Below are positions 1 through 7,742 of a stretch of 64,000 bases of DNA, in pieces. Positions within the stretch are counted from its first letter, which is position 1; each line of letters starts with the position of its first letter. Made by a program: the position numbers and the translations under genes. The DNA comes from Saccharopolyspora_C sp040643635 (lineage in GTDB: Bacteria; Actinomycetota; Actinomycetes; Mycobacteriales; Pseudonocardiaceae): the NCBI RefSeq assembly GCF_040643635.1, contig NZ_JBEYUS010000027.1:9570-73569 (forward strand). Reading direction: 5' to 3'. Below the pieces are notes generated by a model. The model was given only the letters and a program-made list of their open reading frames with translations. It was not told the origin of the DNA and did not search any database.

Positions 1-981
1 CGCGAAGTGCAGTCCGGGCACGTTCACCGATTCCCACGCCGCGGTCTGGTCGGGGAACCGGTCGTTGATGGTGAGCTCGGGCCGGCACTCGGGCGCGAAC
101 ATCGAGGCGTCGAACCGGAATCCGGTGGCCAGCAGCACCCGGTCGTAGCGGATCTCCTTGACGACCTCGTCGACGCGTTCGAAGCTGACCCGCACCAGGT
201 AGGAGTCGCCGTCCGCGCGGATGCCGAGGATCTTCCCGTCCAGCAGCGCGTTCTGCGACTTCAGCTGGTAGGTGTCCAGGAAGTTGTTGTTCACCGCGCG
301 CAGGTGGCCCACGAAGTGGGTCTGCCAGGCGAGCTTCAGCGAGCCGGACCCGGCGACGTGGATGACCGCGGCGTTCTCGATGAGCCCGTCGGCGGTCTCG
401 AACGCGGAGTTGCCGCGGCCGATGATGAGCACCCGCTGCCCGGTGTAGTCCTCGGGGTCGACGGACATCTCGGTGTAGGGCTCGGCGAGCTCGACACCGT
501 CGATGTCGGGGATGTAGGGCTGGGTGACCCCGGTGGCGACGATGACGCGGGCGGCCCGGTAGGTGTTCCCGTCCTCGTCGCGGGCGACGAACTCGCCGGG
601 CTTGGCGACCTCGACGATGCGGGTGCCGTAGCGGATGCGCAGCCGGTGGGTCTCGGCGTAGTCGGCGAGGTAGCCCAGCAGGTCGTCGGCGGCCGGGAAG
701 TACCGCGGGGTGTACGAGGTGAGCAGCGGCGCGTTCTCCTCGGACAGCAGCGAGTTCCAGTCGGTGCGCAGGTTCAGTTCCGGATCGTCCCATCCGGTGT
801 GCACCTTGTTGATGGAGATGAGCTTGCGGTGCCGCGGGAAGTCCGCGAAGAATGTTCCGGGCGACTCTCCCGACTCGACGATGAGGTAATTGCGCCCGGC
901 CTGCTCCAGGTAATAGCCCGCTTGGAGCCCCGCCGGTCCGGCGCCGATCACGAGATAATCAAGAGAGTACTCTTCGGACAC
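1..981 (-). CDS. FOXRED2-like FAD/NAD(P)-binding monooxygenase, 3' end cut by window edge
   Basis: A flavin-dependent pyridine-nucleotide oxidoreductase of the flavin-monooxygenase fold. The 327 visible codons start at GTG 981, preceded by GGGAGG. An FAD-binding GxGxxG (VIGAGPAGLQAG) lies near residues 10-20 and a second Rossmann motif (LIIGRGNSAFE) near residue 170. Several stretches (PRHRKLISINK, NLRTDWNSLLS, SVDPEDYTGQ, TYQLKS) match what I remember of animal FOXRED2/ERFAD, closer than a generic FMO. No stop codon occurs before position 1, so the C-terminus is outside the window. It is divergent from an adenylate-forming ligase, which suggests oxidation of a carrier- or CoA-activated small molecule; that role is inference. 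Substrate unknown. Confidence 0.85.
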   Translation of the reverse strand, partial: MSEEYSLDYLVIGAGPAGLQAGYYLEQAGRNYLIVESGESPGTFFADFPRHRKLISINKVHTGWDDPELNLRTDWNSLLSEENAPLLTSYTPRYFPAADDLLGYLADYAETHRLRIRYGTRIVEVAKPGEFVARDEDGNTYRAARVIVATGVTQPYIPDIDGVELAEPYTEMSVDPEDYTGQRVLIIGRGNSAFETADGLIENAAVIHVAGSGSLKLAWQTHFVGHLRAVNNNFLDTYQLKSQNALLDGKILGIRADGDSYLVRVSFERVDEVVKEIRYDRVLLATGFRFDASMFAPECRPELTINDRFPDQTAAWESVNVPGLHFA

Positions 982-1063
982 TAGTTGATTCGCCTCCCAC
1001 CAGCACAAACATCAGATTACTTGAAGCTTAAAGCATAACGGCCCGACACGTACACGTGATGCA

Positions 1064-1079
1064 GATCACAGGTGTGATC
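1064..1079. promoter_or_regulatory. perfect 16-bp palindrome in divergent promoter
   Basis: GATCACA-gg-TGTGATC is a perfect inverted repeat inside the 209-bp divergent gap between the flavoprotein and the ligase gene. Its position fits an operator for a dimeric regulator (GntR- or Crp-like half sites). The cognate regulator is not evident nearby. Confidence 0.5.
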
Positions 1080-1190
1080 AGTGGCTCAAGATCCTCTTCA
1101 ATGGTAGTGATCCCCATTGTCCGCGCCTGCGGAAAAGCACTTTCCCCGGGCGACGGAATCCATACGACTATTTGACGAAAAGCGGTAAAA

Positions 1191-2729
1191 ATGGGAGAGA
1201 AAACAGCCCCGGGTGACCATGAACACCGGTCTCGGGCACAACCTTTTCCGCAGTCCGTGCTCGACGCGCTCGGCGCCGACCCGCTCACCCCCGCGTTCGA
1301 GCACGGCGACCGCGTCGTGGTCCGCGGTGAACTGCTGGAACTCGTCGGCCGATGCACCGCCGGATTGCGCGCGGCCGGGCTCGGCCCGCGGGACGGCGTC
1401 GCCATCGACACCGCCGTCACCCCCGAGGGCTTCGCCGTCCAGCTCGCCGCGCACGTCCTCGGCTGCCGCGTCATCGGGCTGCGCCCCGGGCTCACCCCCG
1501 CGCAGCTCGCGCACATCCTCGACCAGGACGTGCGCGTCGTCGTCACCGACGACCCGCGCCCGCAGCTGCGCGCGGCCGCCGGCGACGTCGAGCTGCTCGA
1601 GCTCGGCCCGGCGCTGCTGCGCGCGCAGGAGACCCCGGTCGCGCGGGGCGAGCTCGACGACGACGCGCTCGTCGTGTTCACCAGCGGCAGCACCGGAAAT
1701 CCCAAGGGCACCGCGTTCGACTACCGCGCCATGACCGAGCACTGGAGCTGGCAGGCGCCGGCGTGGACCGAACGCACCGCGGAACTCGCCGCGAAGTACC
1801 GGCGGTTCCTGCTGTTCGGCACGCTCAGCAGCGCCGTGATGCTGGAGCACCTGGCGCTGTGCCTGCTCTCCGGCGGCACCGCGGTGATCCCGCGCGAGCG
1901 GCCGGAATTCCCGCGGGTGCTGGAAGAACTGCGCATCACCGCCTGCCTGCTCACCGTCGCGCGGCTGCACCAGATCCTCGAGTCGCTGGACGAGCGGGAC
2001 CACGACCTCAGCGCCGCCCGGATGCTGCTGGTCGCCGGATCACCGCTGGCGCCGCACAAGCTCGCCGAGGCGCACGCCCGCATCGGCCACGCCGTGCACC
2101 TGGGCTACGGGCAGACCGAGACCGGGATGCTCAGCCTGCTGTCCGCCGCCGACATCGCCGAGCGGCAGCAGGCCGCGAACTCCGTCGGCCGCCCGTGGGA
2201 CGGCGTGGAACTGGAGGTCCGCGACCACGCCGGGCGGCCGCTGCCCGCGGGGTCCGACGGCGAGGTGTGGGTGCGCACCGCCTCCGCGCTGCGCGGCTAC
2301 TGGCGGGACCCGGCCGAGACCGCCGAGGTGCTGCACGACGGCTGGGTGCGCACCAGGGACGTGGGACACCTGGACGAGGCGGGCTTCCTGCACCTGACCG
2401 GGCGCGCCCGCGACGTGGTGATCGTGAACGCGATCCTGCACTACGCGGGGCCGATCGAGCGGGCGCTGGCCGCGCACCCCGCGGTGGACCAGGCGTTCGT
2501 GATCGGCGTGCCCGACGAGCGCACCGGCGAGGCGATCCACGCGCACCTCGTGCTCGCCGGGGACGTGGAGCCCGACCACGAGGAGCTGCGCGCGCTGGTC
2601 GCCGCCGAGCTGGGCGCGGCCGCCGCACCCGTCGAGATCGGGGTGCTGCGGCAGGTGCCGCTGACGGCGACGGGCAAGCCGGACAAGCAGGCGTTGCGGG
2701 CGCTGACCACGATTCCCGAGCCGCGCTGA
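1191..2729 (+). CDS. class I adenylate-forming enzyme (acyl/aryl-CoA ligase family)
   Basis: A 512-residue AMP-binding protein that should activate a carboxylic acid as acyl-AMP and pass it to CoA or a carrier. Visible motifs: the P-loop-like FTSGSTGNPKGT near residue 165, YGQTETG near 305, the hinge RDVGHLDEAGF and GRARDVVIVN near 390-410, and the C-terminal catalytic lysine in TATGKPDKQ near 497. Length is typical of stand-alone fatty-acid/OSB-CoA ligases. There is no fused carrier domain. The start is uncertain because only a weak ribosome site precedes ATG 1191; GTG 1257 is an alternative. It is divergent from the FOXRED2-like flavoprotein, so the two may share regulation. Substrate unknown. 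Confidence 0.85.
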   Translation: MGEKTAPGDHEHRSRAQPFPQSVLDALGADPLTPAFEHGDRVVVRGELLELVGRCTAGLRAAGLGPRDGVAIDTAVTPEGFAVQLAAHVLGCRVIGLRPGLTPAQLAHILDQDVRVVVTDDPRPQLRAAAGDVELLELGPALLRAQETPVARGELDDDALVVFTSGSTGNPKGTAFDYRAMTEHWSWQAPAWTERTAELAAKYRRFLLFGTLSSAVMLEHLALCLLSGGTAVIPRERPEFPRVLEELRITACLLTVARLHQILESLDERDHDLSAARMLLVAGSPLAPHKLAEAHARIGHAVHLGYGQTETGMLSLLSAADIAERQQAANSVGRPWDGVELEVRDHAGRPLPAGSDGEVWVRTASALRGYWRDPAETAEVLHDGWVRTRDVGHLDEAGFLHLTGRARDVVIVNAILHYAGPIERALAAHPAVDQAFVIGVPDERTGEAIHAHLVLAGDVEPDHEELRALVAAELGAAAAPVEIGVLRQVPLTATGKPDKQALRALTTIPEPR

Positions 2730-2767
2730 TCGAGGGCCGCGGGCGGCGGGCCGTCCGGCGAAAAAGT

Positions 2768-2796
2768 GTAGTGACTACAACTTTGAAGTCACTTCA
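2768..2796. promoter_or_regulatory. double palindromic operator, probable TetR site
   Basis: Two perfect odd-centred palindromes lie side by side: GTAGTGACTAC (2768-2778) and TGAAGTCACTTCA (2784-2796), centres 17 bp apart, sharing AGTGACT/AGTCACT half sites. They sit 52 bp upstream of the monooxygenase start, whose operon encodes its own TetR regulator. Autoregulation is inferred from this arrangement. Confidence 0.6.
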
Positions 2797-2847
2797 GGTA
2801 TGGTTCCGGTGGAGCGACGCCGCGCTCACCTCGCCGGAAGGACCGCC

Positions 2848-3996
2848 ATGCCCGCTTCCCCACCCCGCATCGCCGTCATCGGCGGCGGCCCCGCCGGGCT
2901 CACCTTCGCCCGCGTGCTGCAACGGCGCGGCCTGCCCGTCACCGTCCACGAACGGGACCGCGACCCGGCGCACCGCGCGCAGGGCGGCAGCCTCGACCTG
3001 CACCGGGACACCGGGCAGGTGGCGCTCACCGCGGCCGGGCTGCTCGACGAGTTCTTCGCCGCGTCCCGGCCGGAAGGTCAGGCGCTGCGGCTGCTCGACC
3101 GGGCCGGGACCGTGCTCGTCGACGCGCCCGCCGACCCGGACGACCGGTTCAAACCGGAGATCGACCGCGGCGAGCTGCGCGCGCTGCTGCTGGGTTCGCT
3201 CGAACCCGGCACCGTCGAGTGGGACCGCCGGTTGCGCACGGCCGTCCCGCTCGGCGACGGGCGGCACCGGCTCGAGTTCACCGATGGGCACACCACCACC
3301 TGCGACCTGCTCGTCGGCGCCGACGGGGCGCGGTCCGCCGTCCGGCCGCTGCTCTCCGACGCCGAGCCCGAGCACTCCGGCGTCGTGTTCGTCGAAGTGG
3401 TGCTCACCGACGTGGACCGCGCGCACCCGGAGATCGCCGAGCTCATCGGGCACGGCATGACGTTCGCGCTCGACGCGGGCCGCGGCCTGCTGGCGCAGCG
3501 CGGCAGCGGTGGCGTGATCCGGGTGCACGCCGCGTTCCGCGGGCCGGTGGACTGGGGGCACCGGGTCGAGCGCGGTGCGCTGCGCGCGGTGCTGGCGGAG
3601 ATGTTCGCCGACTTCGGGCCGGTGCTGCGGGACGTGCTGCACCGCTGCGAGGACTCGTTCACGGTGCGGCCGATCACCGCGCTGCCGGTCGGCCACCGCT
3701 GGGAGCACCGGCCCGGGGTGACGCTGCTCGGCGACGCCGCGCACCTGATGTCCCCGTTCTCCGGGCAGGGCGCGAACCTGGCGATGCTCGACGCCGCCGA
3801 ACTCGCCGAGCTCATCGCGGCGGGCGGCCCGCTGGACGAGGCCGTCACCGCCTACGAAGCGCGGATGTTCCCCCGCGCCGCCGAAGCCGCCGCCGAAGCC
3901 GCGGGCGGCGTCGAGGACTGCATCGGCCCGGACGGCCCGGCGCACGCGCTCGTCCACTTCCAGGCCATGACGGCCGGAAACCCGCAGCACGCCTAG
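2848..3996 (+). CDS. FAD-dependent monooxygenase, TetX/PHBH-like
   Basis: A 382-residue class A flavoprotein hydroxylase that would use NAD(P)H and O2 to hydroxylate an aromatic or polycyclic substrate. The N-terminal dinucleotide fold (VIGGGPAGLTFA), the mid-protein VGADGARS motif and the C-terminal GDAAHLMSPFSGQGAN flavin motif are all present. TetX-like features include the Q-G-G-S-L-D-L stretch near residue 50. ATG 2848 is preferred over an upstream in-frame GTG because GGAAGGA precedes it. The TetR gene follows 11 bp downstream. This looks like an inducible detoxification or tailoring unit; true tetracycline resistance is not implied. Confidence 0.88.
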   Translation: MPASPPRIAVIGGGPAGLTFARVLQRRGLPVTVHERDRDPAHRAQGGSLDLHRDTGQVALTAAGLLDEFFAASRPEGQALRLLDRAGTVLVDAPADPDDRFKPEIDRGELRALLLGSLEPGTVEWDRRLRTAVPLGDGRHRLEFTDGHTTTCDLLVGADGARSAVRPLLSDAEPEHSGVVFVEVVLTDVDRAHPEIAELIGHGMTFALDAGRGLLAQRGSGGVIRVHAAFRGPVDWGHRVERGALRAVLAEMFADFGPVLRDVLHRCEDSFTVRPITALPVGHRWEHRPGVTLLGDAAHLMSPFSGQGANLAMLDAAELAELIAAGGPLDEAVTAYEARMFPRAAEAAAEAAGGVEDCIGPDGPAHALVHFQAMTAGNPQHA

Positions 3997-4007
3997 GATT
4001 CCGCGAC

Positions 4008-4616
4008 ATGCCCACCCCAGAACCCGCCGGCCGCCGGGAGCGCAGGAAGGCCCGGACCCGCGCCCACATCGCCGAGACCGCGCTGGAGCTGTTCCTCGCC
4101 CGCGGCTTCGCCGAGGTGACCACCGCCGAGGTCGCCGAGGCCGCCGACGTCTCGGTGACCACGCTGTTCAACCACTTCCCCAGCAAGGAGGCGCTCGTCG
4201 TCGACGAGGACGCCGAGCGGGAGGCCGCGCTGGTCGCCGCCGTGCACGACCGCGAGCCCGGCACCTCGGTGGTGGACGCGCTGCACGCGTACTTCACCGC
4301 GGTGCGCGAAGCCCGCGGCGGCGACGACGGCGGCGCCCGGTTCCGCGAATTCCGCCGCATGATCCTGGAATCGCCGAGCCTGCGCGAACACGTGGACCGG
4401 ATGTGGGCGCGGCACGAGGACTCCCTCGCGGCCGCCATCGCCGCGGACGCGGGCGCCGCCGCGGACGATCCGGCGGTGCGCGCCCTCGCGCACCTGGTGC
4501 TCGCCGCCCGATCCGTTCCCGGGGACGGCGGTGCCGGTTCCGACGCCGCGTTCGCGCTGCTGCGCGCGGGCTGGTCGGCGCTCGACCCGCTCGCACCGGC
4601 CGGTCCCCCCGGCTGA
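4008..4616 (+). CDS. TetR/AcrR family transcriptional regulator
   Basis: A 202-residue one-component repressor. The N-terminal helix-turn-helix spans about residues 15-60 (RTRAHIAETALELFLARGF, then VAEAADVSVTTLFNHFPSKE), followed by a helical ligand-binding domain without strong family signatures. It lies 11 bp after the TetX-like monooxygenase and is probably co-transcribed with it. The double palindrome at 2768-2796 is the obvious candidate operator. Start ATG 4008 directly precedes the conserved HTH; the ribosome site is weak, fitting coupling to the upstream gene. Confidence 0.88.
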   Translation: MPTPEPAGRRERRKARTRAHIAETALELFLARGFAEVTTAEVAEAADVSVTTLFNHFPSKEALVVDEDAEREAALVAAVHDREPGTSVVDALHAYFTAVREARGGDDGGARFREFRRMILESPSLREHVDRMWARHEDSLAAAIAADAGAAADDPAVRALAHLVLAARSVPGDGGAGSDAAFALLRAGWSALDPLAPAGPPG

Positions 4617-4653
4617 ACGGCCCACCGGCTCAGATCGGCCGAACGGGCCGTTC
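4615..4653 (+). terminator. hairpin terminator with GAACGG palindrome
   Basis: Arms GAACGGCCC (4615-4623) and GGGCCGTTC (4645-4653) are perfect complements; the right arm lies in its own palindrome GAACGGGCCGTTC. It overlaps the TetR stop codon and has no U-tract, as is common in actinomycetes. The same palindrome recurs at 49599-49637. Confidence 0.6.
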
Positions 4654-4717
4654 CCGGGTCCTGCCCGGGTACCGCCCGGTTCGATCCTTCCACCACCCGC
4701 CAGGAAAGAGCGACACG

Positions 4718-5440
4718 ATGACCACTCGAAGCACCCTCCACATCGGACCCGAGATCCAGCTGGCCATCGACGAGGCGGGCGAGTCCGGCCGCCCGGTGCT
4801 GGTGCTGCACGGCGGCGGTGGACCGGCCACGGTCGCCCCGATCGTCGAGCACTTCGCACCCCGCCACCGCGTGCTCGCCCCCGTGCACCCGGGCTGGGAG
4901 GACACCACCCGGCCGGAGCGGCTCGGCTCGGTCGCCGACCTGGCGCAGACCTACCTGGACCTGCTCGACGCGCGCGGCCTGCGGGACGTGCTGGTGCTGG
5001 GCAGCTCCTTCGGCGGCTGGGTGGCCGCCGAGATGGCGGTGCGCGACCGCGACGGGGTGCTCGGCGACGGGGTGCTCGGCGACCTGGTGCTGCTGGACGC
5101 CATCGGCGCCGAGATCCCCGGCCACGAGATCTCGCTGCCCACCCCGGCGCCCGGGCGGCCCGGCCCGCCGTCCGCGGCCATCGAGGCGATCCGGACGTAC
5201 GGCGGCGCCGCGATGGCGGACCCGGGGCTGCTGCAGCGCCTCGCGCAGGTGCGGACCCGCGCGCTGGTGGTGTGGGGCGAGGACGACCAGGTGATCAGCG
5301 CCGGCTACGGCCGGGAGTACGCGGCCGCCTTCCCCGACGCCCGCTTCGAGACCATCCCCGGCGCCGGGCACCTGCCGCAGGTGCAGGCGCCCGCGGCGAC
5401 CTTCACCGTCATCGACGAGTTCCTGAGCGCTCGGAGCTGA
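4718..5440 (+). CDS. alpha/beta hydrolase
   Basis: A 240-residue cytoplasmic alpha/beta-hydrolase fold enzyme. The oxyanion motif LHGGGG is near residue 30, the nucleophile elbow GSSFGG near residue 95, the acid probably in WGEDDQV and the catalytic histidine in GAGHLPQ. AGGAAAGAG precedes ATG 4718. An exact 15-bp in-frame tandem duplication (5051-5080) doubles DGVLG after the nucleophile strand. The 3' end overlaps the convergent MmyB-type regulator by 32 bp; such regulators often neighbour the gene they control, but that is not shown here. Substrate unknown. Confidence 0.82.
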   Translation: MTTRSTLHIGPEIQLAIDEAGESGRPVLVLHGGGGPATVAPIVEHFAPRHRVLAPVHPGWEDTTRPERLGSVADLAQTYLDLLDARGLRDVLVLGSSFGGWVAAEMAVRDRDGVLGDGVLGDLVLLDAIGAEIPGHEISLPTPAPGRPGPPSAAIEAIRTYGGAAMADPGLLQRLAQVRTRALVVWGEDDQVISAGYGREYAAAFPDARFETIPGAGHLPQVQAPAATFTVIDEFLSARS

Positions 5441-6296
5441 CCGCCCGCTCCGGAGCGGGGTCGGCGAGCAGCCCGCGCAGCAGCTCCAGCCGCTCCGCGG
5501 ACTCGCCGCCCGGCTCCGCGGTGTAGGCGATCAGCACCGGGCCCGGCCCGCCCGGCAGCGGGTAGGCGTCCCAGTCGAGGTCGAGCTCGCCGACCAGCGG
5601 GTGCGCGAAGTGCTTGCGGCCGCGGGTGCGCTCCCGCACGTCGTGCCGCGCCCAGAACCGGCGGAACTCCTCGCTGCGCACGCTGAGCTCGCCGACCAGC
5701 TCCTTCGCCCGCGGGTGGTCCGGGTCGGCGGCCACCGAGGCGCGCAGCATCCCGATGTACTCCAGCGCGCTCGACGCCCAGTCCGGGCACACCTCGCGCG
5801 CGTCCGGGTGGTGGAACAGGGCGCGCAGCACGTTGCGCTCGTGCGGCGGCTGCTGGTCGAGGCCGCCGAACAGCGAACCGGCGAGCGCGTTCCAGGCCAG
5901 CACGTCCAGGTGGCGGCCCAGCACCAGCGCGGGACCGCCGATGGTGTGCAGCAGCCGCCGCGTGCTCTCCGGCACCCGCTCCGGGACGCGGCGGCGCACC
6001 GGCTCCGGGTTGCGGGCGGCGCGGGCCAGCGCGTGCAGGTGCCGGGTCTCGTCCTCGTCGAGGTCCAGCGCGCGGGCCAGCACGTCCAGCACCTCCTCGG
6101 AGGGCCGCACGTCCCGGCCCTGCTCCATCCGCTGGTAGTAGTCGGTGCTGACCCCGGCCAGCAGCGCCAGCTCCTCGCGCCGCAGCCCGGTCACCTTGCG
6201 CCGCGGCCCCGGCTCCAGGCCGACGTCCTGCGGGCGCAGCCGGGCGCGCCGGGTGCGCAGGAAGTCGGCGAGCTCGCGGGAGTGGGAACCGTTCAT
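5409..6296 (-). CDS. XRE/MmyB-family transcriptional regulator
   Basis: A 295-residue regulator with an N-terminal helix-turn-helix (LRREELALLAGVSTDYYQRMEQGRDVRPS, about residues 35-60, quoted in pieces: LRREELALLAG then VSTDYYQRMEQG) and a long C-terminal ligand-binding domain of the MmyB type, known to bind a fatty-acid-like ligand in related structures. ATG 6296 is preferred over upstream in-frame starts because homology begins there. It is convergent with the alpha/beta hydrolase, overlapping its 3' end by 32 bp. Confidence 0.87.
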   Translation of the reverse strand: MNGSHSRELADFLRTRRARLRPQDVGLEPGPRRKVTGLRREELALLAGVSTDYYQRMEQGRDVRPSEEVLDVLARALDLDEDETRHLHALARAARNPEPVRRRVPERVPESTRRLLHTIGGPALVLGRHLDVLAWNALAGSLFGGLDQQPPHERNVLRALFHHPDAREVCPDWASSALEYIGMLRASVAADPDHPRAKELVGELSVRSEEFRRFWARHDVRERTRGRKHFAHPLVGELDLDWDAYPLPGGPGPVLIAYTAEPGGESAERLELLRGLLADPAPERAVSSERSGTRR

Positions 6297-6614
6297 ACCT
6301 GCGATTCTGCCCGCTGCGCGGCCGCGCAGGGTGGGTCCGGCGGTCCCAGGGAACGGCCGCCGACCGGCTCCAGGCCGGTTCCCGACCGGCTCTCGACCGG
6401 TCCCACCCGGTCCCACCCGGTCTCGTCGGAAAATGAATTCGGCGGATGTTAAGGCCTACCCCGCCATTTCGGAGAACGGTTGTCGTGTTCTCGCCACGAC
6501 CTCGGGTGAACCCGCCGTGAACCTGTTCGGAAGCACCGGATCATCCCCTGGGAATCGCCCACCCGGAACCCTATGATCATGCCGATCTGATGGCGATCGG
6601 AAGGTTCTGCTGCG
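6297..6614. other. 318-bp intergenic region with short CCGGT-rich repeats
   Basis: Between the MmyB regulator and the NLP gene. 6358-6425 carries imperfect short repeats built on GACCGG/CCGGTCCCAC, including two tandem copies of tcccacccgg. A TATGAT hexamer at 6572-6577 could be the -10 element for the NLP gene. I see no small gene or RNA structure. Confidence 0.5.
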
Positions 6615-7418
6615 ATGGGAACACTGGAGAACGACAGAACGCGCGGCTCCCGGCGGCTCGGGAAGTCCTCGTTCGCGTTCCGCGCGCTGGTCGGCACCGC
6701 GGTGCTGTTCGTGGGCCTGCCACCTGCGGTGGCGCTGGCCGATCCGCCGCAGGCGCTGCCCGGCAGCTCCGCCGAGGCGGATGCGAAGTGGCAGCCCGCT
6801 TTCGATTACGACGGTGACGGCTGCTATCCCACTCCGGCCATCGGACCGGACGGCACCCTGGCCCCCGGATTGGAACCGTCCGGCGCGCTGAACGGGAATT
6901 GCCACGACCAGTCGGACTTGGACAACACCAATTCCTACTCGCGCTCGAAGTGCGACGGCGACTGGTGCGCCTACATGTACGACCTGTACTTCGAGAAGGA
7001 CCAGGCGCTGGACGGGGTGCACGACGCGTTCGGGCACCGCCACGACATCGAGCACGTGGTCATCTGGGTGAACGACGACCAGGCGAAGTACGTCTCCACC
7101 TCCGCGCACGGCGACTTCTCCACCTACCCGGCCGAGGAGGTGGGCTTCGAGGACACCCACGCGAAGATCATCTACCACAAGGACGGCGCCAGCACGCACT
7201 GCTTCCGCCTCGCGAGCAAGGACGAGGAGCCGGAGAACCACTACGGCACCTGGCAGTACCCGGACCTGGTGAGCTGGGACAACTTCCCGGAGGGCATCCG
7301 GGACGCGCTGACCTCCGCCGACTTCGGCAGCGCCAGCCTCGGCATCAAGGACGACGCCTTCGCGGGCAACCTCGCCAAGGCCAAGCCCGACGACATCGAG
7401 TTCAACCCGGAGGCGTGA
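6615..7418 (+). CDS. secreted NLP/NPP1 (necrosis-inducing, Nep1-like) protein
   Basis: A 267-residue exported protein of the NPP1 family, whose eukaryote-targeting members bind plant sphingolipids and permeabilise membranes. A signal segment (about residues 20-42, ending ALAD) precedes the mature domain. The family heptapeptide is GHRHDWE; here residues 140-146 read GHRHDIE, keeping the metal-binding histidines and acid but replacing Trp with Ile, followed by the usual HVVIWV. Cysteines near 70, 96, 113 and 118 could form disulfides. It is monocistronic. Whether it is cytolytic or has another extracellular role cannot be told from sequence. Confidence 0.9.
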   Translation: MGTLENDRTRGSRRLGKSSFAFRALVGTAVLFVGLPPAVALADPPQALPGSSAEADAKWQPAFDYDGDGCYPTPAIGPDGTLAPGLEPSGALNGNCHDQSDLDNTNSYSRSKCDGDWCAYMYDLYFEKDQALDGVHDAFGHRHDIEHVVIWVNDDQAKYVSTSAHGDFSTYPAEEVGFEDTHAKIIYHKDGASTHCFRLASKDEEPENHYGTWQYPDLVSWDNFPEGIRDALTSADFGSASLGIKDDAFAGNLAKAKPDDIEFNPEA

Positions 7419-7475
7419 GCCCCACCGGCCGGGCGGGACGCGCCCGGCCGGTCCTCGGGCCCGCCGACGACGTCC

Positions 7476-7643
7476 TCATCGGCACGCCGCGCGAGCCGCG
7501 CCCACCGCCGGGCGGGCTCGCTCCGCGCTCGGGCCGCTCGCCTCCCGGGCGCTCCTCCGAATCCAGCCGACCAGCGCGACCGCGATGGTGCAGGCCACCG
7601 CGAATTCGACGAGCAGGACGGTCCAGACGGCGATCAGCGACAT
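7476..7643 (-). CDS. 55-residue single-pass membrane protein
   Basis: A short gene starting at ATG 7643 with an excellent ribosome site (AGGAGAGG) 5 bp upstream. It encodes one hydrophobic helix (SLIAVWTVLLVEFAVACTI, residues 2-20, continuing to about 27) followed by an Arg/Ala-rich cytoplasmic tail. It is divergent from the GlxA-type regulator. I recognise no family; the start signal and clean membrane helix are the evidence that it is real. Confidence 0.6.
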   Translation of the reverse strand: MSLIAVWTVLLVEFAVACTIAVALVGWIRRSAREASGPSAERARPAVGAARAACR

Positions 7644-7742
7644 CGCGGTTCCTCTCCTGGGGGGGTTGTGCGCCTCCCATCGTCGGTTCGTCCCGCCGCC
7701 GCGACGAGTGGCCCGATGGCCAACATGTGGAAGAATCCGGCC

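Noticed and set aside
2848..3996. Tetracycline resistance gene tetX
   Set aside because: Fold and motifs are shared by many class A monooxygenases; nothing in the sequence shows tetracycline specificity.
6358..6425. Short CCGGT repeats as a CRISPR array
   Set aside because: Units are about 10 bp, irregular, without spacers of constant length, and no cas gene is present.
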